Shown: positions 37,106 to 46,197, counted from the stretch's first letter. The stretch is DNA of 64,000 nt from Billgrantia azerbaijanica (GCA_004551485.1 SBLD01000014.1:28815-92814); one strand, 5' to 3'. The notes: generated by a model from the sequence alone, not told the origin. Program-made: numbers and translations.

Positions 37106-37160
37106 GCAAATATGCGTGGTCTCACCCATTCATCATTCAGGCATATTGCTGATTGGAGAC
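37106..37160 (+). promoter_or_regulatory. rpsO leader pseudoknot candidate (S15 autoregulation)
   Basis: GCAAATATGC (37106-37115) pairs with GCATATTGC (37141-37149) with one bulged A. GTCTC in the loop (37119-37123) is complementary to GAGAC (37156-37160), which contains most of the Shine-Dalgarno of rpsO. This is the topology by which E. coli S15 traps its own mRNA. No other feature explains the pairing. Confidence 0.55.
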
Positions 37161-37164
37161 ACAG

Positions 37165-37434
37165 ATGGCACTGACCGCTGACCAGAAGGCCGACATCGTC
37201 AAGGAATTCGGCCGTGGCGACAACGACACCGGCTCCCCCGAAGTGCAGGTGGCGCTGCTGACCGCCAACATCGACGGCCTGCAGGACCACTTCAAGACCA
37301 ACAAGCAGGATCACCACTCGCGTCGTGGCCTGATCCGCATGGTCAACCAGCGCCGCAAGCTGCTCGACTACCTGAAGCGCAAGGATTTCGAGCGCTATCA
37401 GTCGCTGATTCAGCGTCTCGGCCTGCGTCGCTAA
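37165..37434 (+). CDS. rpsO: 30S ribosomal protein S15
   Basis: 89 residues, standard length. S15 binds 16S helices 20-22 early in 30S assembly. [13 protein letters not shown] and [22 protein letters not shown] are diagnostic. ATG 37165 is preferred to 37153 because GGAG lies at 37155-37158, inside the longer frame. A strong terminator separates it from pnp. Confidence 0.98.
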   Translation: MALTADQKADIVKEFGRGDNDTGSPEVQVALLTANIDGLQDHFKTNKQDHHSRRGLIRMVNQRRKLLDYLKRKDFERYQSLIQRLGLRR

Positions 37435-37485
37435 GAAAAGGGTATTTCGTAACGCGAAATCCGCCTTTTCTGTCAGGTATCAAGA

Positions 37486-37513
37486 AACGGGCAGCCTCCG
37501 GGCTGCCCGTTTT
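37486..37513 (+). terminator. intrinsic terminator after rpsO
   Basis: Eleven paired bases (AACGGGCAGCC / GGCTGCCCGTT) with a TCCG loop, ending in T4. It lies between rpsO and pnp, where related genomes also attenuate. Confidence 0.85.
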
Positions 37514-37628
37514 GCGTTTTTGGCCGGCCAAAGGCGCTAACCGGTGGCCCCGGCGGGCGTCAACCCCTAAAATGGTCGCCGAGTCGAAACGACCCATACA
37601 TGAGATCGAAAAGTTGAAGGAAGTCGCC

Positions 37629-39761
37629 GTGAATCCGGTCAAGAAAACGTTTCAGTACGGTCGCAGCACCGTCACCCTGGAAACCGGGCGCATCGCCCGC
37701 CAGGCCACCGGTGCCGTGATGGTCACCATGGACGACACCGTGGTGCTGTGCACCGTGGTCGCGCGGAAGGAGGCCAACCCCAGTCAGCCGTTCTTCCCGC
37801 TCTCCGTCCACTATCAGGAGAAGACCTACGCGGTCGGCAAGATCCCCGGCGGCTTCTTCAAGCGCGAGGGGCGTCCCACCGAGAAGGAGACCCTCACCTC
37901 GCGGTTGATCGACCGTCCGATCCGCCCGCTCTTCCCCAAGGGCTTCATGAACGAGGTGCAGGTGATCTGCACGGTGCTCTCCACCGACCGCAACCATGAC
38001 CCGGACATCGCCGCCATGCTTGGCACCTCGGCGGCCCTGGCCGTCTCCGGCGTGCCGTTCAACGGTCCCATCGGTGCCGCCCGCGTCGGCTTCTCCGAGG
38101 AGAAGGGCTACTTCCTCAACCCCACCGTCGAGGAACTCGCCACCTCCGAGCTCGACATGGTCGTCGCCGGTACCGAGAAGGCCGTGCTGATGGTCGAGTC
38201 CGAGGCCAAGGAGCTGCTCGAGGACGAGATGCTCGGTGCCGTGCTCTACGGTCACCAGGAGATGCAGGTGGCGATCGGCGCCATCAACGAGCTCGCCGCC
38301 GAAGCCGGCAAGCCCCGCTGGGACTGGCAGCCACCGGTTGAGAACACCGCGCTCAAGACCGCCGTGGCCGAGGCCTTCGAGGCCAAGGTGGGCGAGGCCT
38401 ATCGCATCACCGACAAGATGGCCCGCCAGGACGCCCTGGCCGCCCTCAAGGACGCGGCCGTGGCGCAGCTGGCCGGTGAGGAAGAAGGGCAGTATGACGC
38501 CGATGAGGTCAAGGGCGCCTTTGCCAGCCTCGAGAAGCGCGTGGTGCGCTCGCGCGTCATCAAGGGTGAGCCGCGCATCGACGGCCGCGACCACAAGACC
38601 GTGCGGCCGCTGGCCATCGAGGTGGGCACCCTGCCCAAGACCCACGGCTCGGCGATCTTCACCCGCGGCGAGACCCAGGCGATCGTCATCGCCACCCTGG
38701 GCACGCTGCGTGACGCCCAGCTGATCGAGTCGCTGGAGGGCGAGCGCAAGGATCGTTTCCTGCTGCACTACAACTTCCCGCCCTACAGCGTCGGCGAGGC
38801 CGGCTTCATGGGCGGTCCCAAGCGCCGCGAGATCGGTCACGGCCGCCTGGCGCGGCGCGGGGTGCAGGCGATGCTGCCGGCCGAGGACGACTTCCCCTAC
38901 ACCATCCGCGTGGTCTCCGAGATCACCGAGTCCAACGGCTCGAGCTCCATGGCCTCGGTGTGCGGCTCGTCGCTGGCGCTGATGGACGCCGGCGTGCCGA
39001 TGAAGGCGCCGGTGGCGGGCATCGCCATGGGCCTGGTCAAGGACGACGACGGCTTCGCGGTGCTGACCGATATCCTCGGTGACGAAGACCATCTGGGCGA
39101 TATGGACTTCAAGGTGGCGGGCTCCGCCGAGGGCGTCACCGCGCTGCAGATGGACATCAAGATCGAGGGCATCAACGAGGAGATCATGGAGCAGGCGCTG
39201 CAGCAGGCCAATGAGGCGCGGCTGCACATCCTCGAGCAGATGAACGCGGTGATCGGCCAGAGCCGCAGCGAGATCTCCGAGAACGCGCCCTCCATGGCCA
39301 CCATCAAGATCGACCCGGAGAAGATCCGCGACGTCATCGGCAAGGGCGGCGCCACCATCCGCAAGATCTGCGAGGACACCGGCGCCTCCATCGACCTCGA
39401 CGACGACGGCACGGTGCGCATCTACGCCGAGGACAAGGTGGCGGCCAAGAAGGCCATCGACACCGTGCTCGCCATCACCGCCGAGGCGGAGATCGGCAAG
39501 CTCTACCGCGGCAAGGTGGTGCGCATCGCCGACTTCGGCGCCTTCGTCAACATCATGCCCGGCACCGACGGCCTGGTGCACATCTCGCAGATCGTGCCCG
39601 AACGCGTCAACAACGTGCGCGACTTCCTCAACGAGGGGGACGAGGTGGTGGTCAAGGTGCTCGACATCGACAACCGCAATCGCGTCAAGCTCTCCATCAA
39701 GGAGATCACCCCGGAAGAGAAGGCCGCCTTCGAGGCCGGCGAGGCCGACACCACGGTGTAA
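37629..39761 (+). CDS. pnp: polynucleotide phosphorylase
   Basis: 710 residues from GTG 37629, preceded by AAGGAAG; the frame is open 39 codons upstream but those lie over the terminator. Phosphorolytic 3'-5' exoribonuclease of the degradosome. Two RNase PH folds ([35 protein letters not shown]), a KH domain (near 555-610) and an S1 domain ([19 protein letters not shown]) are in order. Confidence 0.98.
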   Translation: MNPVKKTFQYGRSTVTLETGRIARQATGAVMVTMDDTVVLCTVVARKEANPSQPFFPLSVHYQEKTYAVGKIPGGFFKREGRPTEKETLTSRLIDRPIRPLFPKGFMNEVQVICTVLSTDRNHDPDIAAMLGTSAALAVSGVPFNGPIGAARVGFSEEKGYFLNPTVEELATSELDMVVAGTEKAVLMVESEAKELLEDEMLGAVLYGHQEMQVAIGAINELAAEAGKPRWDWQPPVENTALKTAVAEAFEAKVGEAYRITDKMARQDALAALKDAAVAQLAGEEEGQYDADEVKGAFASLEKRVVRSRVIKGEPRIDGRDHKTVRPLAIEVGTLPKTHGSAIFTRGETQAIVIATLGTLRDAQLIESLEGERKDRFLLHYNFPPYSVGEAGFMGGPKRREIGHGRLARRGVQAMLPAEDDFPYTIRVVSEITESNGSSSMASVCGSSLALMDAGVPMKAPVAGIAMGLVKDDDGFAVLTDILGDEDHLGDMDFKVAGSAEGVTALQMDIKIEGINEEIMEQALQQANEARLHILEQMNAVIGQSRSEISENAPSMATIKIDPEKIRDVIGKGGATIRKICEDTGASIDLDDDGTVRIYAEDKVAAKKAIDTVLAITAEAEIGKLYRGKVVRIADFGAFVNIMPGTDGLVHISQIVPERVNNVRDFLNEGDEVVVKVLDIDNRNRVKLSIKEITPEEKAAFEAGEADTTV

Positions 39762-39784
39762 GCCGAACGCTGGACGTGGAAAGG

Positions 39785-39820
39785 AAACCGCCCCCGCAGC
39801 CTGGCTGCGGGGGCGGTTTT
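39785..39820 (+). terminator. intrinsic terminator after pnp
   Basis: Arms of about 17 bases (39785-39801 with 39803-39819, GC-rich) close on a very small loop and end in TTTT. This is the end of the large rimP-pnp block. Confidence 0.9.
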
Positions 39821-39863
39821 CGTTCTGCGCATTTTAGCGTGAACATGTTTGGCAGGTTTCATG

Positions 39864-39952
39864 GTGGGAGGCCGGCTCTGCCGGGCGAAGGCGCCGCAGG
39901 CGCCCCTTGGGTAGCGCTGCGCGCTGCTTCGCGAGCTGAAGCTCCCTCCCAC
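39864..39952. repeat. REP/BIME-like intergenic palindromic element
   Basis: 89 bases bounded by GTGGGAGG and CCTCCCAC. Inside are further short palindromes: CCGGCTCTGCCGG, GGCGCCGCAGGCGCC, GCGCTGCGCGC and AGCTGAAGCT. The multi-hairpin plan matches the REP-type repeats found many times in Pseudomonas-like genomes. It lies between the pnp terminator and the convergent thiolase gene. Only one copy is seen in the window. Confidence 0.65.
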
Positions 39953-40018
39953 AAAACGATTTCACGCCAGTCTGCGATGAACCGGCATTTTAGGTGCCGC
40001 TATTACTGCGGAGCGTGT

Positions 40019-41194
40019 TTACCGCTCGATGGCCAGCGCCACCCCTTGCCCGCCGCCGATGCACAGCGTCGCCAGGCCCTTCTTGGCGTCGCGGGCGATC
40101 ATCTCGTGCAGCAGGGTGACCAGGATGCGGCAGCCGGAGGCGCCGATGGGGTGGCCGATGGCGATGGCGCCGCCGTTGACGTTGATCTTGTCGGTGTCCC
40201 AGCCGAGCTCCTTGTTGACGGAGAGCGCCTGGGCGGCGAAGGCCTCGTTGGCCTCGATCAGGTCCAGCTCGTCGAGGCTCCAGCCGGCCTTCTCCAGGCA
40301 GCGGCGGGTGGCCGGGGCCGGGCCGATGCCCATGATCGCCGGGTCGACGGCCGCGTTGGAGTAGGCGGCGATGCGTGCCAGCGGCTCGAGGCCGAGTGCC
40401 TTGGCCTTCTCGGCGGAGCAGAGCATCACCACGGCGGCGCCGTCGTTGATGGAAGACGCATTGCCGGCGGTGACGGTGCCGTCCTTCTTGAACGCCGGGC
40501 GCATGCCGGCGAGCTTCTCGGCGGTCACCTCGCGGGGATTCTCGTCGGTGTCGAAGACCAGCGGGTCGCCCTTGCGCTGGGGGACCTCCACCGGGACGAT
40601 CTGGCCCTTGAACTTGCCTTCCTTGATGGCGGCGGTCGCCTTCTGCTGGGAGGCGGCGGCGAAGGCGTCCATGTCCTCGCGGGTGATGCCGTACTTCTCG
40701 GCCAGGTTCTCGGCCGTGATGCCCATGTGGTAGTTGTTGAAGGCGTCCCACAGGCCGTCGTGGACCATGGAGTCGATGGCCTTCCAGTCGCCCATGCGCT
40801 GGCCGGTGCGCGAGTTGGGCAGCACGTGCGGGGCGAGCGACATGTTCTCCTGGCCGCCGGCGAGGATCAGCTCGGCGTCGCCGCAGCGGATCGCCTGGGT
40901 GGCCAGGTGCAGGGCCTTGAGGCCCGAGCCGCATACCTTGTTGATGGTCATGGCGGGGACGGCGTCCGGCAGGCCGGCCTTGATGGACGCCTGGCGGGCC
41001 GGGTTCTGGCCGACGCCGGCAGTGAGTACCTGGCCGAGCAGCACCTCGTCGACCTGCTCGGGGGCGACGCCGGTGGTGGCAAGGATGTCCTTGATCACCG
41101 TGGCACCCAGGTCGCTGGCGGGGATGCCGGCCAGAGAGCCGCCGAAGGCGCCGACGGCGGTACGGCGTGCGGCAACGATCACCACTTCTTGCAT
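40019..41194 (-). CDS. acetyl-CoA C-acetyltransferase (thiolase)
   Basis: 391 residues. Condenses two acetyl-CoA to acetoacetyl-CoA, for example for polyhydroxybutyrate, or works in reverse. The acyl-accepting cysteine is in [26 protein letters not shown] and CIGGGQG give the catalytic histidine and second cysteine. The family is PhaA/AtoB; no phaB or phaC is next to it, so the pathway is open. AGGAGG precedes the ATG. Transcribed alone, between a repeat element and panD. Confidence 0.93.
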   Translation of the reverse strand: MQEVVIVAARRTAVGAFGGSLAGIPASDLGATVIKDILATTGVAPEQVDEVLLGQVLTAGVGQNPARQASIKAGLPDAVPAMTINKVCGSGLKALHLATQAIRCGDAELILAGGQENMSLAPHVLPNSRTGQRMGDWKAIDSMVHDGLWDAFNNYHMGITAENLAEKYGITREDMDAFAAASQQKATAAIKEGKFKGQIVPVEVPQRKGDPLVFDTDENPREVTAEKLAGMRPAFKKDGTVTAGNASSINDGAAVVMLCSAEKAKALGLEPLARIAAYSNAAVDPAIMGIGPAPATRRCLEKAGWSLDELDLIEANEAFAAQALSVNKELGWDTDKINVNGGAIAIGHPIGASGCRILVTLLHEMIARDAKKGLATLCIGGGQGVALAIER

Positions 41195-41235
41195 GGGGAG
41201 AACCTCCTGTACGTGGGACGAGCAACTGCCTCGTC

Positions 41236-41265
41236 AGCATAGGGGACTCTTGTGCACTGCGGCAA
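41236..41265 (-). promoter_or_regulatory. sigma-70 promoter candidate for the thiolase gene
   Basis: Reading leftward, TTGCCG (41265-41260) and TATGCT (41241-41236) are 18 bases apart, 42 nt before the ATG. Confidence 0.5.
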
Positions 41266-41333
41266 CCGCCGTGGGGACGAAACTGTCGTCTTTCCGATGA
41301 CTGCCCCACGCCGGGTGGCGGTCAGGGGCTCGG

Positions 41334-41714
41334 TCAGGCCAGCTGCACGGGGATGGCGTTGCTGGTGTGGCTGATGGCGTTGCCTTCCTGGAGGTAGACC
41401 AGCGCCGGGGCGTGATTCTCGAGCTCGGCCTCGCTGTAGTGGGCGTAGCTGCAGATGATCACGCGGTCGCCGGCGCCAGCGAGGTGGGCCGCGGCGCCGT
41501 TCACCGAGATGACCTTCGACCCCTCCTCGGCGCGGATGGCATAGGTGGTGAAGCGCTGACCGTTCTCCACGTTGTAGATCTGGATCTGTTCGTTCTCGCG
41601 GATGCCGGCGAGGTCGAGCAGCTCGCCGTCGATGGCGCAGGAGCCCTCGTAGTTGAGCACGGCGTGGGTGACGCGGGCCATGTGCAGCTTGGCCTTGAGC
41701 ATGACGGTGTACAT
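41334..41714 (-). CDS. panD: aspartate 1-decarboxylase
   Basis: 126 residues. Makes beta-alanine for pantothenate. It is a pyruvoyl enzyme that cuts itself at Gly24-Ser25, seen here as [10 protein letters not shown]. Lys9 and Tyr58-region residues are in [14 protein letters not shown] and [10 protein letters not shown]. Last gene of the leftward panB-panC-panD group, 49 nt after panC. Confidence 0.97.
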   Translation of the reverse strand: MYTVMLKAKLHMARVTHAVLNYEGSCAIDGELLDLAGIRENEQIQIYNVENGQRFTTYAIRAEEGSKVISVNGAAAHLAGAGDRVIICSYAHYSEAELENHAPALVYLQEGNAISHTSNAIPVQLA

Positions 41715-41763
41715 CGCTGGGGAGTCCTCGTGAAGCCTCGTTGCGTAGGGGAGAGTGCTGCCG

Positions 41764-42612
41764 TCAGGACGGCAGCGTCAGGGTCAGGTTGTCGATCAGG
41801 CGCGCCGGCCCGAGCCGGGCGGCGGCGAGCAGTACCGCGTCGCGGGTGGCGGCGGTGACGGGGCCCAGGTCGGTGGCGCGCAGCTCCAGGTAGTCGGGCG
41901 CGAAGCCGGCGGCGCGCAGCGCCTCGCCCGCCTCGGCGAGCACCGGCTCGGGCGCCTCGCCCGCCTCCAGGGCGTCGCGCGCACGGCACAGGGTGCGATA
42001 GAGCATCGGTGCCGCCTGGCGCTCGGCGGCGGAGAGATAGCCGTTGCGCGAGGAGAGCGCCAGGCCGTCCTCGGCGCGCACGATGGGGACGCCGACGACC
42101 TCGATGGGGAAGTGCAGGTCGGCGACCAGCTTGCGGATCACCGCCAGCTGCTGGTAGTCCTTCTCGCCGAAGCAGGCGAGGTGCGGCTGCACCAGGTTGA
42201 ACAGGATGCTGACCACGGTGGCTACGCCGTCGAAGTGGCCAGGGCGCGAGCCGCCGCACAGGCCCTCGCTCACGCCGGGCACGCGCACCTGGGTCTGGCT
42301 GGCCAGGCCGCGGGGGTAGAGCGCGGCCGTGTCCGGGGCGAACAGCAGGTCGCAGCCCGCGGCTTCCAACTGGGCCTGATCCATCTCCAGGGTGCGTGGG
42401 TAGGCGGCGAGGTCCTCGCCCGCGCCGAACTGCATGGGATTGACGAAGATGGTGGTTACTACCACGTCGGCGTGGCGTCGTGCGCTCTCCACCAGGGCCA
42501 GGTGGCCGTCGTGCAGGTTGCCCATGGTGGGCACCAGGGCAATGCGCTGGTCGCGACGGCGAACGGCGTCGAGCGCCTCGCGCAGGGCGGGGATGTCTCT
42601 GAGGGTTCGCAT
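41764..42612 (-). CDS. panC: pantothenate synthetase
   Basis: 282 residues. Joins pantoate and beta-alanine with ATP. Class I nucleotidyl-transferase signatures [13 protein letters not shown] (HIGH-like DGH), [19 protein letters not shown] and [10 protein letters not shown] are present. Only 15 nt separate it from panB, indicating one transcript. Confidence 0.97.
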   Translation of the reverse strand: MRTLRDIPALREALDAVRRRDQRIALVPTMGNLHDGHLALVESARRHADVVVTTIFVNPMQFGAGEDLAAYPRTLEMDQAQLEAAGCDLLFAPDTAALYPRGLASQTQVRVPGVSEGLCGGSRPGHFDGVATVVSILFNLVQPHLACFGEKDYQQLAVIRKLVADLHFPIEVVGVPIVRAEDGLALSSRNGYLSAAERQAAPMLYRTLCRARDALEAGEAPEPVLAEAGEALRAAGFAPDYLELRATDLGPVTAATRDAVLLAAARLGPARLIDNLTLTLPS

Positions 42613-42627
42613 GGCAAGCTCCTGAAG

Positions 42628-43419
42628 CTAGAAGCAGTGCTCCTGGGCCGGGAAGCGGCGCGCCTTCACGTCCTCATGGTAGCGCCGGAAGGCAGCCGCA
42701 ATGGTGTCGGCCTCGGCCATGAAGTCCTTGACGAAACGCGGCGTGCGGCCCTGGCTGATGCCCAGCACGTCGTGCATCACCAGGATCTGACCGTCGGTGT
42801 CGGGGCCGGCGCCGATGCCGATCACCGGCACCTCGAGCGCCTCGCTGACCTCGCGGCCTAGGCTGGCCGGCACGCACTCGAGCAGGACCATCGAAGCGCC
42901 GGCCTCGACCAGGGTGCGGGCGTCCTCGAGGATGCGCTGGGCCTGCTGAGCATCGCGCCCCTGCACCTTGTAACCGCCGAGCTGGTAGACGGTCTGGGGG
43001 GTCAGGCCAAGGTGGGCGCACACCGGCACGCCGCGACGGGTCAGCTCGCGAATGCCCTCGGCCATCCACGCCTCGCCCTCGACCTTGATGATCTCGGCAC
43101 CGGCGCGCATCAGCTCGCCGGCATCGGTCAGCAGGCGCTCGGTGGTGGCGTTGCTCATGAACGGCAGATCGGCCATCAACAGGCTCGTGCCCTTGCTGCG
43201 GGCCACGCAGCGGGTGTGGTAGCGGATCTCGTCGAGGGTCACCGGCAGGGTGCTGGGGTGTCCCTGCAGCACCATGCCCAGGGAGTCGCCCACCAGCAGC
43301 ACCTCGATGCCGGCCTCGCTGGCGACGCGGGCGAAGGTGGCGTCATAGGCGGTGAGGCAACTGAACGGGTCGCCTGCCTGCTTGCAGGCCCTGAGCGTGC
43401 TCAAGGTCACGGTTTTCAT
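42628..43419 (-). CDS. panB: 3-methyl-2-oxobutanoate hydroxymethyltransferase
   Basis: 263 residues. Makes ketopantoate from alpha-ketoisovalerate and methylene-tetrahydrofolate. Metal-binding VGDSLGMVLQGH and the late IGIGAGPDTDGQILVMHD pattern are typical. First gene of panBCD; its upstream region holds paired GTTAC elements described separately. Confidence 0.97.
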   Translation of the reverse strand: MKTVTLSTLRACKQAGDPFSCLTAYDATFARVASEAGIEVLLVGDSLGMVLQGHPSTLPVTLDEIRYHTRCVARSKGTSLLMADLPFMSNATTERLLTDAGELMRAGAEIIKVEGEAWMAEGIRELTRRGVPVCAHLGLTPQTVYQLGGYKVQGRDAQQAQRILEDARTLVEAGASMVLLECVPASLGREVSEALEVPVIGIGAGPDTDGQILVMHDVLGISQGRTPRFVKDFMAEADTIAAAFRRYHEDVKARRFPAQEHCF

Positions 43420-43481
43420 GGCGTGCTCTCATCGTTGTCGTCGGGGTCGTGTCCTGAGACGGCCCCGGTGTAACCCACGAT

Positions 43482-43518
43482 TGTTACCTGAAACCGCCGG
43501 GGGTGTCGATAGGTAACA
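43482..43518. promoter_or_regulatory. inverted TGTTACC/GGTAACA element upstream of panB
   Basis: TGTTACC (43482-43488) and GGTAACA (43512-43518) form exact 7-bp arms 23 bases apart, 63-99 nt before panB. GTAAC also occurs at 43470-43474. The same arms occur upstream of the sigma-54 promoter of the CrcZ-like RNA, so a shared regulator is possible. Confidence 0.35.
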
Positions 43519-43533
43519 CTTGGCGCGCGATCC

Positions 43534-44031
43534 TCAGTCATCGGGTAACAGCGGCCGCAGGCCGGCATTCGAAACCTCGGCCGCGAGCCGGGCAATCCGG
43601 CGACCGTCGGGCAGCCGCCGCTGCGGCGCCAGCTCGGCCAGCGGCACCAGGACGAAGCTGCGGCGGCTCATCTCGGGGTGCGGCACCTGCAGTCGCGGGT
43701 TCTGCAGCGTCTGCGCCCCGTAGAGCAGCAGGTCCAGGTCCAGGGTTCGGGGACCCCAGCGCCGGCGACGGATACGGCGATGGCGCTGCTCCAGCGCCTG
43801 CAGCTGGTCGAGCAGCGCCAGCGGCGAGAGGCGGGTCTCGAGCCGGGCCACGGCATTGATGAAGTCGGGCTGGTCCGGCGGGCCGAGCGGTCGGCTCGCA
43901 TAGAGCCGCGAGGCGACGAGCCGGCGGGTGAGCGGCAGCCGGTCGAGCTCGTCGAGCGCCTGCTCGACGTGGCGCTGCGGGTCGTCGAGGTTGCTGCCGA
44001 GCCCGACGTAGACGTGGCGTTCGACGCTCAT
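43534..44031 (-). CDS. folK: 2-amino-4-hydroxy-6-hydroxymethyldihydropteridine diphosphokinase
   Basis: 165 residues. Pyrophosphorylates hydroxymethyl-dihydropterin before FolP acts. VYVGLGSNLDDPQRHVEQAL and RRWGPRTLDLDLLLYG are the family signatures with the metal-binding aspartates. It overlaps pcnB by 4 nt, as in E. coli and Pseudomonas. Confidence 0.95.
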   Translation of the reverse strand: MSVERHVYVGLGSNLDDPQRHVEQALDELDRLPLTRRLVASRLYASRPLGPPDQPDFINAVARLETRLSPLALLDQLQALEQRHRRIRRRRWGPRTLDLDLLLYGAQTLQNPRLQVPHPEMSRRSFVLVPLAELAPQRRLPDGRRIARLAAEVSNAGLRPLLPDD

Positions 44032-45434
44032 GAGGAGTTCGGCGGGGCGTTGCGCCGGCGTCGTTTGCGGGGCCGGCGGCGGCGACCGCGTCCATTAGCG
44101 GGGCCGGCGTCGCCGCCCGCCTTGTCGAGCAGGCGTTGGCGTTCGTGGTCGTCGCCCTGCTGGAAGGCGGTCCACCAGTCGCCGAGCCCCGGCTCGAGCT
44201 CGCCGGCCGCCTCGCGCAGCAGCAGGAAGTCGTAGGCGGCGCGGAAGCGCGGGTGCTCGCGGGTCTGGATGGCGCGCTTGCCGCCCCGCTTCGGCAGGCG
44301 TTGCTGCAGCTCCCAGATGTCGCGCATCGGCAGGCTGAAGCGCTTGGGGATCGAGATATGCTGGAGCTGGCGCGAGATGACCTGCTGCGCTGCCGCCTGC
44401 TGGGCGGGGATGGGGGGCATGCCGTCGGCTTCCAGCGCCGCCTGGCGCTGCTGCGCGGGGCCCCACAGCAGGGCGGCGAAGAGGAAGGCCGGGGTGACCG
44501 GGCGCTCCTCGTGGATGCGCTGGTCGGTGCTCGCCAGCGCCGCCTCGATCAGCGGCTCGGCCCAGGGCAGCTCGGCCAGGGCTTCGTCGGTCTCCGGGAA
44601 GAGCATGGCGAACAGCCCGTAGTGGCGCAGCAGGCGGAAGGTGGCCACGCCGTGGCCGGCCATGAACAGCTTGAGGATCTCGTCGAACAGCCGTGCCGGC
44701 GGAATCTGCAGCAGCAGCGGGGCTAGCGTCTCGATCGGCGCCTCGGTGGCCGGTGCCAGGTGAAAATCGAGCTTGGCGGCGAAGCGCACTGCGCGCAGCA
44801 TGCGCACCGGGTCCTCGCGGTAGCGGGTCTCGGGGTCGCCGATCAGGCGCAGGGTGCGCGACTCGATGTCGTGGACGCCGTCGGTGAAGTCATGGATCGA
44901 GAAGTCGGCGATGCTGTAATAGAGCGCGTTGACGGTGAAATCGCGGCGCAGCGCGTCCTCCTGGATGTTGCCCCAGACGTTGTCGCGCAGCAGCAGGCCC
45001 TCCTCGGAGCGCTGGGCGATGTGGTCGCCGTGGTCATCGCCGTGCGTGCCGCGGAAGGTGGTGACCTCGATCACCTCGCGGCCGAAGCGCACGTGCACGA
45101 TGCGAAAGCGCCGGCCGATGATGCGCGAGTTGCGGAACAGCTCGCGCACCTGCTCCGGCGTGGCGTCGGTGGCCACGTCGAAATCCTTGGGCATGCGCCC
45201 GAGCAGCGAATCGCGGATGCAGCCGCCCACCAGGAAGGCCTCGAAGCCGGCGTTGTGCAGACGATAGAGGACCTTGAGGGCGGGCTCGCTGAAGTGCTGG
45301 CGCGACACGGGGTGGTCGCTGCGGGGAATGATGCGCGGCCCGGTGCGACCGCCGGCGGCGGCTTCCTCGGGGCCGAAGAGCGAGCGGAGATGGGCGCCCG
45401 GGCTCTGCAGAAAGCGGGTAAATCCTTTGAACAT
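44028..45434 (-). CDS. pcnB: poly(A) polymerase I
   Basis: 468 residues from ATG 45434 (MFKGFTRFL); the frame runs 28 codons further upstream but without family likeness. Adds 3' poly(A) tails that speed RNA decay. The nucleotidyltransferase site GGCIRDSLLGRMPKDFDVATDA carries the catalytic DxD; RRDFTVNALYY and RMLRAVRFAAKL follow. The C-terminus is a run of Arg/Lys, as in other PcnB proteins. Located directly after the CrcZ-like RNA, as in Pseudomonas. Confidence 0.95.
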   Translation of the reverse strand: MFKGFTRFLQSPGAHLRSLFGPEEAAAGGRTGPRIIPRSDHPVSRQHFSEPALKVLYRLHNAGFEAFLVGGCIRDSLLGRMPKDFDVATDATPEQVRELFRNSRIIGRRFRIVHVRFGREVIEVTTFRGTHGDDHGDHIAQRSEEGLLLRDNVWGNIQEDALRRDFTVNALYYSIADFSIHDFTDGVHDIESRTLRLIGDPETRYREDPVRMLRAVRFAAKLDFHLAPATEAPIETLAPLLLQIPPARLFDEILKLFMAGHGVATFRLLRHYGLFAMLFPETDEALAELPWAEPLIEAALASTDQRIHEERPVTPAFLFAALLWGPAQQRQAALEADGMPPIPAQQAAAQQVISRQLQHISIPKRFSLPMRDIWELQQRLPKRGGKRAIQTREHPRFRAAYDFLLLREAAGELEPGLGDWWTAFQQGDDHERQRLLDKAGGDAGPANGRGRRRRPRKRRRRNAPPNSS

Positions 45435-45520
45435 GCAGCGATATCGCCTCGCGGTGTGCGAAAGTCCTAGAGTGTAGCCGACCACCGACACCTTGGGAAA
45501 CACCGGTACGCCGCGCACAG

Positions 45521-45548
45521 CAAAAGAGGAGGCCCGAAGGCCTCCTCT
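45521..45548 (-). terminator. intrinsic terminator of the CrcZ-like RNA
   Basis: On the minus strand AGAGGAGGCC pairs with GGCCTCCTCT around a TTCG tetraloop, and TTTTG follows. Strong and correctly oriented for the RNA upstream. Confidence 0.9.
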
Positions 45549-46015
45549 CGACAGGTCGAAAAACCCGCTTCCATGCGGCTGTTTCTTCTTCGTGATGGCG
45601 CATCGCCTTGAATACGCACCACAGTCACCAAGGAGTTCACAGGCAAATCGCGTTGTTGTGCTTGTTCACGTTCCTGACAGTGACCGCCTCGTATTCAAAA
45701 CAATAATCCAACCACGACGGCATAGCATGATGCCTCCCTCCGGTGTGTTGTTGTTGGTGGCCGGAGGTGCGCCGTGCGGCCCTTGTTCTTGTTGGTGGCC
45801 GGGTGAGCGCGTCGCGTCCTGATGGATCCGGTGCTTCGCGGTGTTGTTGTTGTTCGGCGCGAAGGGCGGAAGCTGTCGGGGCCACTCTTGTTGTTGTTGA
45901 CCCGCTTCCGCGTCATCTCACGGCCCGTGATTGTTGTTGTTGGCACGGGCCCTGTCTCACCTGGCCGCCTTGTTGTTGTTGTTGGCGCGGGGACAGCCGG
46001 ATGTTGTTTTTCTTG
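45521..46015 (-). ncRNA. crcZ: CrcZ-type small RNA, Hfq/Crc decoy with hairpin-displayed CA motifs
   Basis: About 495 nt, bounded by a sigma-54 promoter (46041-46026) and a terminator (45548-45521). The minus-strand RNA carries CAA-repeat motifs of the AAnAAnAA type: AAGAAAAACAAC at the 5' end, then CAA tracts opposite the TTG runs at 45970-45984, 45931-45942, 45888-45899, 45844-45855, 45783-45794 and 45748-45756, and AAGAAGAA near 45590-45583. Most sit in loops of GC stems: 45922-45929/45944-45951, 45866-45873/45904-45911, 45834-45840/45858-45864, 45777-45781/45797-45801 and 45737-45743/45761-45767. In Pseudomonas, CrcZ lies in the same place (cbrB-crcZ-pcnB), is activated by CbrB with sigma-54, and titrates Hfq/Crc to relieve catabolite repression. 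Open frames here encode only Thr/Asn repeats. Confidence 0.82.
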
Positions 46016-46025
46016 CCCTGAGAGT

Positions 46026-46041
46026 TGCACGCCATGTGCCA
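46026..46041 (-). promoter_or_regulatory. sigma-54 (-24/-12) promoter of the CrcZ-like RNA
   Basis: Reading leftward TGGCACATGGCGTGCA gives GG-N10-GC, the invariant spacing, with near-consensus flanks. The predicted start is near 46015. Confidence 0.85.
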
Positions 46042-46114
46042 CATCCTCATTTTTTCATTTTAAACAGTGAGTTGCTGGTTTGATGAGACGAGGGCGCCGT
46101 CTGGAGGTTCGTCT

Positions 46115-46167
46115 GTGTTACCGCCTGCGCGCCACCCTGGTGCGTGGGCTGTGTGGGAAGGTAACAC
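46115..46167. promoter_or_regulatory. upstream activating site candidate for CbrB
   Basis: GTGTTACC (46115-46122) and GGTAACAC (46160-46167) are exact 8-bp inverted arms, about 75-130 nt upstream of the sigma-54 promoter. That is the usual distance for an enhancer-binding protein. CbrB, encoded next door, is the natural candidate. Confidence 0.5.
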
Positions 46168-46197
46168 TTGGTGCCTGGCGGACCTTCGCTGCATGAC

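Noticed and set aside
45748-45984. Spaced TTG-repeat blocks as a CRISPR array or simple microsatellite
   Set aside because: The repeats are only 9-15 bases, spacing varies, and the sequences between them are paired stem arms rather than unique spacers. No cas genes are near.
45695-46042. Open frame of about 115 codons on the minus strand rich in TTTT and NNN residues
   Set aside because: It is a by-product of the CAA repeats in the RNA gene, has no ribosome-binding site or family likeness, and crosses RNA stems. Its start would precede the mapped promoter start.
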